From contig QXVZ01032398.1 in the NCBI GenBank assembly GCA_008931825.1, positions 1 to 64,000 of the forward strand: a stretch of 64,000 bases of DNA. The letters run 5' to 3'. Made by a program: the position numbers and the translations under genes. Shown one piece after another: positions 22,552 through 33,800 of this stretch. Under the pieces are notes generated by a model, which made no database searches, was not told where the DNA came from, and worked only from the letters and a program-made list of their open reading frames with translations. Within the stretch, counting starts at the first letter, position 1; each line of letters begins with the position of its first letter. Source of the DNA: Phallusia fumigata. Its lineage: Eukaryota > Chordata > Ascidiacea > Phlebobranchia > Ascidiidae.

Positions 22552-24837
22552 GCAGAAAGGAATTCTTTTACAGATATCACTGTTGTATTTGATTGATTTC
22601 TTAGTTTTCCTAGGGCATTATACTTTATTAAATTTTGCTTTGCGACGCGAAAGTTCCATATGGAACATGTGCTCTTCCTTTGTTTCAAATTTTTGGTCTG
22701 AATCTCAAACTGACCACGCCTGTTACCACCGCCACCAATTACCCATTGCACTTGTGTAAGGACCCATACACTTATGCCTGCATATATAATTGTGTTATAA
22801 CATGCCAGAATATAGGGGCCAATGTAATGCTGGTATTGAATACATATCCATTGTAAAAATAGCAAATGGTACATGTGGACAATGGTATTTACAATGGCAA
22901 TGTGGAAAACGCCATGTCTGTAGTTACAATAAAACTTCTAATCAACAAACCTGCATGCATTCCAGGTATCATGTGGGTTTCGCATAAGCTGTGTTCCACG
23001 ACGAAAATTAGCCGCTTTTGTGATCAAAATATAATTAAATTGAAAACAGAGTATCGGTTTTATTTGCTACTGTATTTGCTATCCTTTTGTTTTGTTTGAA
23101 GTTCAACTACAAAATTGTTGTCTTGCACTTAAACCATCCTAACCATGCTAATAAAATTTAAAAAAACAATTGCTTAATAAGCCCATGATACATAACAGTA
23201 GCAGTGCCGAATTTCCAATGTGGCAAAAGAATAAATGATACGGCGCGTTCTGATTTTGAAATATCGCGTTTTTTACTTATTTCGTGATTTAGTCAAAGGT
23301 TTGGGTGCAGTATTGTATTTTTCGGTTCTTGCAGCACGCAGAACGCCAACTAGTCTCAAGACCACTGCTGACAGTTTGGGTTCTACTTAACGTGGTGCTA
23401 GGTTTGGTAGTTTGATCGTGTTTTTGTGCAGAAAGAAAAGGATCTAGGATCGTCCATATGTTCTTTGGGACCATTTTTGGGAAATGTGTACAGGGGTTTG
23501 AAATCGCTTCATTAGACTTTCGAAATTCCCTTTGCAAAATTGAAACAAGCCTACGGTATTACGATGCGCAAAAAGTGGAACTTAACTGTGTTTAAAGACT
23601 AAATTAAATTCGCAATGCGGGGCTAGGTATTATTGCAGCAAACCCAGTGGTGTTGTTTTCAGCCAGCAGTCTCCCCTGCCTTGTCCATTGCCTTTAAGCG
23701 AAACGTTCGTTTCCTATACAGAGCATTTCACGCTCAAACGCACGCTGACACCGAGAAAGATGAAAAGAGCGTGTGACGTAACCCGCGCTGTTGGCCAGTA
23801 CACAAGCTTAGTTAAGCGTATTTCAATGCAGGATCGATTAGAGTAAACAGCGCTGATTCAGCTCATACTCAGTTGCACGTTCAACGTGATGATGATAATA
23901 CAACGGTGCTGCTAGTAAAGGAAGTATCACCACTTTGCGTGTACATCTATTACGCACTGCTTTTCTGGTAACCAGGCGTGTACGAAAAAAGCTTTGCCCA
24001 TTACTTAATTAGGTATTTTTCTCTCGGTGTCGTGTTTGTGGTAGGTCGCCTCGGGCTTATTTTAAAACGTGCGGATGATGGTTTTGTTGCAAGTTCGCGC
24101 CGAAAGCTAAGCAGGTGCGTTGTACTTTTACCTTCTGTGGTGAGCCGTTATTGCAGGGTTCTAAGCTTTTGTAGAATCTGAGAGGCAGTCTCTGCTATAA
24201 GATCAGGTTGGCTTGGGTTATTGTATTTGTTTGGTTTTAGTTCTAGGCCCAATTCCGAGGTTGAGGAAATAATTCCGAAACAGTAAGTTTTTTAACACGC
24301 TTTGCATGAAAGCTTTATTATGTCACAATTGTGCCAGAGAAAAACTGTAACCAGGAAAAACAGACACGGTGATCATCCAATAATCTCGTAATGTAAGATA
24401 ATTTTTTTCAATGTTTAGATGTAGTTTTTATTGGCCCTCTACATTAATACAGCCACCGGTAAATCTTTATTATGTGAACTTGTTTTGTCCTCGTGGCGAG
24501 GGTTCTATTCACGTGAGACAACAGTCTGTCTGAATTAAGCTCGCTTAAACTCACTTCCCATGCACGTCGTGCATCAATCACGCACTCAACTTCCTATTTC
24601 CTCATCAAGTCAGTTCTTCGTCACTAGCTTTCATGCATCGCGAAAGTTGAACTGAGTTTGCTTCAGCTACCTAGCTAACACACAAGTAGTTTTGAAGTTA
24701 CGAACGTCTCATGGGGAGTTGTGAGTAAATGTTATGGGAATGTGTGGAAACGAATGTTAACAAAACATGTCGAACTGTTGGTTTTAGTTTCTAATGCAAA
24801 ACGCACAAATCACGTAAGAATAACTTCACACAAAAAC
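22552..24837. other. Intergenic region between TRPA-B and TRPA-C
   Basis: The first 440 bases are homologous to the 3' flank of TRPA-A and end in an R1-type tail. From about 23700 to 24250 base composition is richer in G+C and includes a CRE-like TGACGTAA at 23774-23781; this may be the TRPA-C promoter region, but no TATA box or start site can be assigned. An exon-like piece lies at 24241-24282 (separate entry). Confidence 0.45.
24241..24282 (+). other. Possible alternative 5' exon of TRPA-C
   Basis: A 42-base stretch bounded by GGTTTTAG and GTAAGT, preceded by a possible donor AAGCTAAGCAG|gtgcgt at 24114. The two parts share an open frame (KLS-SSRPNSEVEEIIPKQ) and the second ends in phase 2, which fits TRPA-C exon 4 at 27450. 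No ATG is in frame upstream, so it would be non-coding leader or would leave the ATG at 27828 as start. Tentative. Confidence 0.25.
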
Positions 24838-27800
24838 ATGGATGACGAGAATGCACCTTCCAGTGATGCAACCCAACAAACCCATGTTGATGATGTGAAA
24901 TATCAATTAACAAATGAAAGTAGGTTTATGTTTTTGTGTATTACATAATAAAATTTTTGTGACAACATGTTATCAAAGAATGTGCATTTTACCGTGTAAT
25001 TTATATCATTACAGCATTAAAAAGACAAGCGAGTTTTATTTCTCGTGTAAATGAGTTGTTTGTTTGTTGCATGTGCAAAGAAAAAAAATCACTCGACAGA
25101 AGAACTAAAAAGGCTTCTAGAAGACAAACAAACCTTGATGAAGAAGTGCACACCTTAAAACATGTACGTTTTTTCATGTTTTTATCAAGTAATAAAACTT
25201 TATTACTTAGATCGGTGATCTACTACGGACCTCACCCTTTGTTCTTGCAGCTTCCATTAAACTGTAAAAATAAACAACGTATTTAATGACAGAACAGCCG
25301 AAAGTACTAAGAAAAAAAGTACTAAAAATTCATTGTCACCGCATTTTCTGCACTCTTCTCATAGCTACTATTACTAATGGCAATTACCACAAAGACGTAC
25401 CGAAGGTAACAGTTTGTTCAGATGTTATCTCATGAAAAGTCATTGTTTAAAATAAACATATTCATATTGCTTTTCACACATTCAAAATTTTACTCGAACA
25501 CTATAAAGGGTAAGAAACCATTGATTTGGATCATGAATTGTGTTGTTTGCAAAGTAAAGTAGCAAACATGACCTTGACCAAGGGTTGCAGTACGGTACGA
25601 TATATTGTTACGGTACCGGTATGCAGCACACATCATCAAAAGATACGGTACGGTGATACCGTACACCCTAATTCGTATCAATGTATGTGGTATGCATAAC
25701 TCAATACCTACTATACTGTACTGTACTGCAAACCAATATTGAAAAGAAAGTAACATTGCAAGCTGCCAACAAACTCGTGTGGCGAAATAAGTAGATAACT
25801 TTTACTAGCTGACATTAAAATATAAGCAACCACTTTGGTGTAAAACAATGTTTCCACACATTTTATCTTAAGTTGTCATTCTGATGGGAAGCGTTTAACA
25901 TTTTAGATTGGTGTTTAATTGTGGTGTGTCCCCCAAAGCATGTTTGAAATAATCGCACCCTTTTTTTAACCTAAATTAACGCCTATATTTAGCCTACCTC
26001 TGCGTTAGGGAAAATCATGTACTTGGCTTCAAAATCTTTAAGCATGATATCTTTTAAATGTAATAAAGTTGTTGCGTGGTTTGCATCGTTGTCACTGGAG
26101 ACAGTAAAGTGCCATATAACCACTACAGTTGTTGTGTGGTCGTCAACTACGTAAACAAACTTAAAAGTTTGGTCATAATAGGTTCATCTGACTTTATACA
26201 TCGGTAGTATCCGAACAGGCTCAACATATGTTCACTGTTGTAGATTNAAGTTTGGTCATAATAGGTTCATCTGACTTTATACATCGGTAGTATCCGAACA
26301 GGCTCAACATATGTTCACTGTTGTAGATTTAAAGGCAGAATCAGTCATTTGTTTGTTTGTTTCTGTGGTCAATATCAGAATGAGCTATAGTCTCCACAAT
26401 AAAAGTGTCTGTTTTAAGGTTTCAGGAAAAGTTAAACCTGCAGAGATTCCGCTTATTCCTACCTCCTCCAAAAGGTCAGTGCACTGGTACCAATTGGTGA
26501 CGAAACCAAAACCAGTGCTAAAGAACTGGTTGTATGTGGCCCTTCCGATGGGCATGAAAAAACTTTACCGTAAATTTAACAGGTTTTTTATGTCGGATGC
26601 TGGTTTGTTTACATGTGTTGACAAAAAAATCAAACAAAAAATTACTTCAAACTTTACCTTCAAAAATTGGCGTCTGAAAGTGTCACTGACAACTTTTTAT
26701 TTCGTTTTGTTCATTGCTTAACCTAAAGATCCTCAGAATGTGCAATTTAAAAATTCTAGGTGATTGGAACATTGCAAGCATTTAAATGTATTTTAACAGT
26801 TTTGGTTTGGTTCACTCATTTAACAACCTCCCCTTTTCCTGCTCCAAATGGAATTTTAAAGAATGGAGTTACTTGGGTTAGACGCATTGATTTAGATGAT
26901 GTGAAATTTTATTGCTCAATAGAGTAGCCAGCCCAAATTTTTTAAGAATTTTCCCTGGAGTTACCTACCCCAGTGTACATCGGAGGGCCCCCTTTTTTTC
27001 AAAACGTTGATACTAAATTGGTACCGCATCGCCAGAACCGCATTGAAAAAGGTCAGCGAGGGTTCATAGTCCATTAGCTGCCGCACGGCCAAAGGTTGCC
27101 TGTGCAGCACCAAGGTTTTTTAGTGTGCCTAAGGCTGTGGAGTTTAAATAATGCCTGTAACGTTATTGGCATAATGTACATTTGGTTGGTAAAATTTTTT
27201 TTGTTGCAAATTTTATTTCTGAAACTAAAACTGACCATGAAATATTAACACCGCTACTATTTAGCAAATGCGTGTTTGTGGAAAACCGTTTATGCTTGCA
27301 GAAACAATATGTTATAGAATGCCATGGAAATTAATTAATGTATCTTACTTTGTAACTTTGCTACCTTAACTTGGTCTACTAAACATATGTTTGCATCTTA
27401 ACACGTCACATACACTGTGTTTATATAAGATTTTCATTTTCTGTTTCAGATCTTCTGACGAACTGTCCCATCCGGATAATATTGATGAAGCTGGTCTTCA
27501 TCAGGTGGTTTTGGAAAGTTTGTGTTGAGTTTGGTCAAAGACTTTCACATTGTTGCAAAAACTATGTTTTCCTCAAGTGTTTGGGTTGAATTCACTTTAT
27601 TTCGCTTGGTAAAAGAAATCGTTGCGACACAATTGCACCAAACCAATCACCTAGTCGAAAAAGCAAACGTTGAAATGTTGTGTAGCACGAAAAAGTAAAG
27701 GCCACGATTGGTGGATCAAGGTTGCGTTGCAGCTACACCGTTCTTTTTAGGTGTTGTGTTATGGGGACTCACATCGGAGGGTGACAGTAAAATTTTAAAT

Positions 27801-30800
27801 TCTATCAAGCCGATTGTTGTATCACAGATGGCACGCGATGGTGACGTAGAAATGATGCGAGAAACAATTCACCAGCTCGATCCGTCGCTTGTTAACATAC
27901 AACTAAACATGAGAGATACTTTTGGCCGAACACCCTTGTACTATGCAGCTAAGTACAAACAAGTGGAGATATGCGAATTACTTTTGGAGAATGGAGCGGG
28001 TAAGAAACTGTTGCAATTTACGTTTCCATTTCAATCGTAACGTAACATCGGAATAATTATGACAACCGTTGTGGTTTAAGGTGAATTATGAACAAGAATA
28101 GTTTTTTACTAATATTTTGGCTTTTTATGAGATTGTTTCTACATTGACATGGGTGCAAAAAGCAAGGAATACACAAACATGACATTGTCATTGTGGAANT
28201 ATGAACAAGAATAGTTTTTTACTAATATTTTGGCTTTTTATGAGATTGTTTCTACATTGACATGGGTGCAAAAAGCAAGGAATACACAAACATGACATTG
28301 TCATTGTGGAAAAGTACGGTACTGCTGTCATGTGATTAGAAATATTGAAAGTGCAACTTCATTTTCAAAACTAGTTGTAATCGAGCAACAATGGAACGAT
28401 TTAGTCGGATCTGTTTGACTTGACTGGTTTTGATTTTCATTTGACGATTGGTTTGTCCCAAAACCCATGGACGAGGTCAATAGTCACAAGCACTGGGTTG
28501 ATGCAAATTTTTAAAGTGCATGTTTTAGAGGTTACGTTAAAACTAAAATGTATTTCTTCCAGTCCTTGCTATGACGATTGATGATTTCGTGGCAACAAAC
28601 AAGGCTAAGAATATTTCCAATGAACCAATGTTAAACCTATTCCTGTCGAGATTCATAAGTGGCTGTAGGTGCTTTATTGCGGGTATTTGTCTTTCACAGA
28701 TGTCAACATTTGTGATAAGTTTGGTGAAACTGCTCTCCACCGTGTGTTGTATAAACGTATAGATGATGCCAGGGAGGGTCCAAGAATCCAAATTGTCAAA
28801 TATCTGTTGGACCAAGGAGCGCCAATTGACATCAANTGTCAAATATCTGTTGGACCAAGGAGCGCCAATTGACATCAAGGACAACAATGGTCGTACACCT
28901 CTTCACTGTGCATCACGTGATGGTCACGTGGCATGCGCGAAGCTGTTGATTGAAAAGTACAAGGGATCAAACAAAGTTAGTGGCATTCTCAACATATGTA
29001 ACTGCAGTTTGAATTCCCAGACAGTCCATTAGCTTGTGACAATCAAGCTGTGATTGCGCAGTGGTAACCCTATAAGTTTGCTGTATGATGCTGTAAAATA
29101 TTATGCGCAGCAATAACTCTTCCGTTTTATACGGCGGCAACGCAATGAAATAGGCCCATACTTTTCGAAATGGGCACAATATTACACACCTTACCAAATT
29201 TTTGTTCAATTACCAGCCTTAAACAGCAATAAAGTTAAGTATGAAGGTAATCTCTCGAATGAATTATATGTTGTAAAATGCCATTAATAGGACGTAGTGT
29301 ATGGAAAATATTATTTATTTGAGTCATATTGTATGTGAAACGGCAATATTGAGAAAACTAGGTTTTGAAAATTATCAGCAAAATTATTGAATAAAGAAAA
29401 TGACCAGGATATGTCAAGATGTAAGAATTTAAATTTTAGTAAACCTGGTTGATTTAGAATTATGCTTTGTATCGTAGATGTTGGGTGTGGAATCCTTTAT
29501 TGATTCGAAGGACGAAGACCAACAAACCCCACTTCATTTTGCTTGCAGGTGGGGAAACACTGAGATGGTTCGTTTTCTCCTACAGTAAGTGTTAGGTTCA
29601 CATGTGTTCACAATATGCATGGCGCCATCTTGGTTGTAGTTGTAATGGTGTGGGAATAGGAAAACTTCCTGATCGTAAAGAAGGTGACTAAAATATTCAA
29701 ACAACGCGATCATCCGACTTTGACTAAGTTAGTTTGACAAAGGTCAACTGCATAGTTAGTTTTAAGCATTCCACAATGACATTCTTGCCGAGTGCCTGTT
29801 ATTTCCGCCACCATTATCTTAGGAAAGCACAAGGCAGTCGCGCCAACCACTCAGCCATCTTAGCATTCAAATCTGATTAATGTGCTGATTGCGCGGATTT
29901 ATTCACCCAAGAAAAACTTACTTGTGCTGTCATGGTATTTTTGGCACTTCATAACTTTCCTTAGACAGCGTAGTTAATTTAATTTAATTATTATCATGGA
30001 TATAAAGTCCGAACTTTAAGAACCGCAAACGAGAGTTCAGAGAGCTGCGTTTTAACCCCAGTTGATTGTTCCAACTTCTCCTGTGGTTGTTTTTACAGAT
30101 GGAAAGCTGATGTAACACATCGCACAGGTGAATCACAGTATTTAGTTACCAAGGGATGGAACGCGGTGGATTTCGCGATACATTCGGGGAATACTTCGTG
30201 TGCCCGATTGATAATAGAAGATAAAAAGTGGAGGAAGGTTCTGATTAATGGGACGAAAGACACGTTTTATTGTGAGTCAATCGTAAAAATCAAATAAAAA
30301 TTTATTGGGAAAAACTGTTTTTAGCGACTATTTTTGACAACTTTCTGATTTAATATTCAATAAAACGCCTCATAGTGGGACCTTTTGGTTGGCTGTGTAT
30401 TTAGCGGCATCCACTGGTTGCGCCCTAAGTCTTGTTTGTTTGCAATGTTTTTTTTTCTGTTAGCGAATAGAACCAAACACGTGTTTGAGCCAATATCCTT
30501 TGACAAATGGTAATTCTGATATCTATACCTCGACAGATGGGGCGATTGACACTCCCATGAGAAAGTTGATTCGGGAAATGCCGGAGGTTGCTAAAGAAGT
30601 TTTTACAAAATGCACCGAAAGTAACAACCGACCTGTTGACCATGAAAACTACAAGGTGGGAAGAAATATTTGTGACGACCAGTGTTCTGTAGCAATTGCG
30701 TAAAATTAGATTAAGGTTGATACGTATTATATGTGAGAACTGATATCCATGATAGCGCATAACCTTCCTACACCTCAAGTCCTCGAAGCTCCTATGTTTG

Positions 30801-33800
30801 CCAGGACAGAATCCTGGAATCCGCACACAAGTGTTTTGAACTTCAAATTGTTTGTATTATTATCTTTTCAAATAGAAAGCGAGACAACAAAATCAGTTGT
30901 CTACATTACTCAGTGTAAAACAACTACGACTACGTCATCAGTGCGTTTTTATAAACCCCGCATATTCGAGTGATTTTTGCTACAATTTAGCAATATTTCA
31001 ATAGAAAAATAATATGGTTAGGCAGAGAATATTAAATGCTTTATTTTTTACACATAAAAGTGCATACTTGACACCTAAAATGCCCAGTAGCTACCGTACT
31101 ATACAAAATATAACTAAACATTTTGGCAAATCGAGCAGCTAAGAGCAATCATTAACATGCAGGGATCGGTTTTGTATTGCAAAAGCAGTTTAACCAGATT
31201 TATGAGTTACTTAAATATATTTCTTTTTTGGGAGTGTTTGTTAACTAACTGCAAGTACGGTAAAGCTTTCAGACCTGTAACATGGTCAAAACTTCTCGCA
31301 CTTTCTGCTTGCAATAACGACTTAATCTATTTTGACCTGCTTTTTGTTTTATTTCATGCCAATGAAATGAACCCTTACTTACAGTTTATTTTTACCACAT
31401 TTCTGTTACTCAAGAATTTCTGGTAATTTACAGGTAACGTTTAATTTTGAATTCTTGGACGATGAATTTTTCTGCGAAAACTGGTCTACGGGCAACGTAG
31501 GTGACCAGGTGAGTAAGTAGACCAGGTTTATAAACTCATAAATTCTGTTTTATACTTGTAGGTTTGTTTTTTAAAGGCACCTACAACGTTTAGATTACAG
31601 ATTCCTTCACATTCCACAATTCCTCACAACTTAATTTATTAAAGTGCAAAAAAGTTCTTGCGTTTAAAATCCATGCAAAAACTTACGATCACGAGTATGT
31701 CATTCGCTTGAACGTGATTTGGATTGCCATTGAACTTTTTCAAGAATGTGAAACAGTTGAGCAACCGCATTGATAAAACAATCCTCTCGTTTGTAAAAGC
31801 TTCGCGGACGACTATAACTTAAACCTCTCACTAATATTTACAAATCCTTTTGACACCTGACACTTTTCAACGCTTTTTTTCTAACTATGTGTAAACTTTT
31901 AATCTTGTTTAATCGGGATGCGCAGCATTCACGAACGTCCTATGTTCTCACCCGTGAAAAAGACGGTGTATTCAACAGTGTACGTGTCACATCTTGCTAC
32001 ACGTTTGTTTACGATTTTTAGATCATGTGATTTTCGAGACAGGTTTGTAATGAGAGTGGTCATGTTGTTAAAGGTGCGGTTCCATACACCGATAACCCAA
32101 ACTTGCTGAAGAAATACCATCCATTAAACATTATGGTAAATCATATTTTTTGTTTAAATTAATGTTCAAGGGTTTTTACTTTCGGTTAGTGCTGGAAGAC
32201 TTTACGATTTTTTTTAAAAAAGGTTAAGGAGAAGCGAAAGAGGCTCCTGTGTCACCCACTGGTGGTTAGTTTGTTGAACTATAAGTGGAAAGCGTATGGG
32301 AGGGCGGTATATTATCTCAATCTGCTACTCTATCTGATTTTCATGATAATTTTCAACTCATACATGTTGACGATGCCTCCACCTTATTCTATTGGTAAGT
32401 GTACTATAGGCACAGAATACTTTGTACTAAACCAGTACTTCTTAACCTTTTCCTTGTCGATACCCCTATGAAATTATTAACCTGTCTCTAAAATTTACGG
32501 AAACTTATTATCGTTCTCATGTTTAAACCACAAACAATTTTTGTTTTAATGTTATAGATACAATGCAGTATCTAAATCATTGGCCTTATGATTCAGTATC
32601 CTTGTACCCCCTCAGACCTTTTCCCCCTTAAGGTTACGCGTATTCCTGGTAAAGATCTGCTGCCCTGAATACTATGCAAGGTTTGCTGCAACTTTAAGCC
32701 AGTTCACACAACATGCTGTTGCTGCCGAGCCGATTATTATTATGAGTATATTTATATTTCGGCGTTGTTTCGAGAAGGTAGAACCGACAAACGAACACAT
32801 TGTAATGTTACAAACAGCTTCTAAATATAACACAGATTCGGGCAACGTGACGCAATCATGTGTGGCTATAATCAAAGAAGCCCAACAGACACATGGATCT
32901 TGTTACAAATACAACCCTTGGGGATTTGTTGCCAAATACTTTATAATTGTTCTTTCAGCCATCAGTTTATTAAAAGAGGTAACGATTTTATTTATTTGTC
33001 TGTTGGCAACTTTCCTCAAAATTTCACTTAACGCTACCACAAACGTTTTTCAAGTTTGTCATTGCAACTAAATCCGTTTCTAGTTGTATCAGATTTACTC
33101 GCAAAGGATATCTTACTTCAAAAGTTTCACAAACCTTTTCGAAGTTTCTCTTTACGTTTCCGCGATTCTCACTGTTTATTCCGATACAAGTTCGGCTGGG
33201 GCCAACTACGTCGGTATCAGAGAGGTGAGTGATTGACCTCCGGAATTTGTTGTTCTTATATTTCCTGATGTTACTGTATTGTTGCTCACAGGATTGGCAG
33301 TGGCAGGTCGGAGCAGTCAGTATTTTTCTATCCTGGATTGTTTTGATCATGTTCATAAGAAATGTGCCAACATTAGGAATATTTGTTCTAATGTTCAACA
33401 ATGTTCTTTGGACTTTTATGAAATTCTTTGTCGTCTTTGTTCTCTTTATATTTGGATTCGCGTTCAGTTTCCATTGTTTACTGCAAAATCAGGTGGGTAC
33501 CACTTCTCACACAACGTAATAGTGTGTCACGTCATGAAAGAAATAGTGATTGTGACGATATTAAAATAGGTATGTCTATTCAATAAAGAACAACCGCTTG
33601 GCACACAGGTTCCGGTTTTATCAAGTTTACCCACTTTGAACCGGCTTACCGGTTTTTTTGCGTTATTTATTCAAAAGCTTGGGGTTCGAATCCCGTTTAA
33701 CTTTGCCAAGTTCAACTATAGTTGTGACTTTATTCTCTGATGTTTTTCAACATATTATGTTTGTTGAATTTGTAATTTGTTCGCATTGGAGATTCGGATA

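Noticed and set aside
24838-25163. Nonsense codon in TRPA-C exon 2
   Set aside because: It appears only in the wrong phase. With exon 1 ending in phase 1 the exon reads through KKSLDRRTKKASRRQTNL to phase 0, matching TRPA-B.
33675-33710. tRNA gene suggested by GGTTCGAATCCC
   Set aside because: There is a B-box-like match only; no A box, acceptor stem or cloverleaf can be folded around it.
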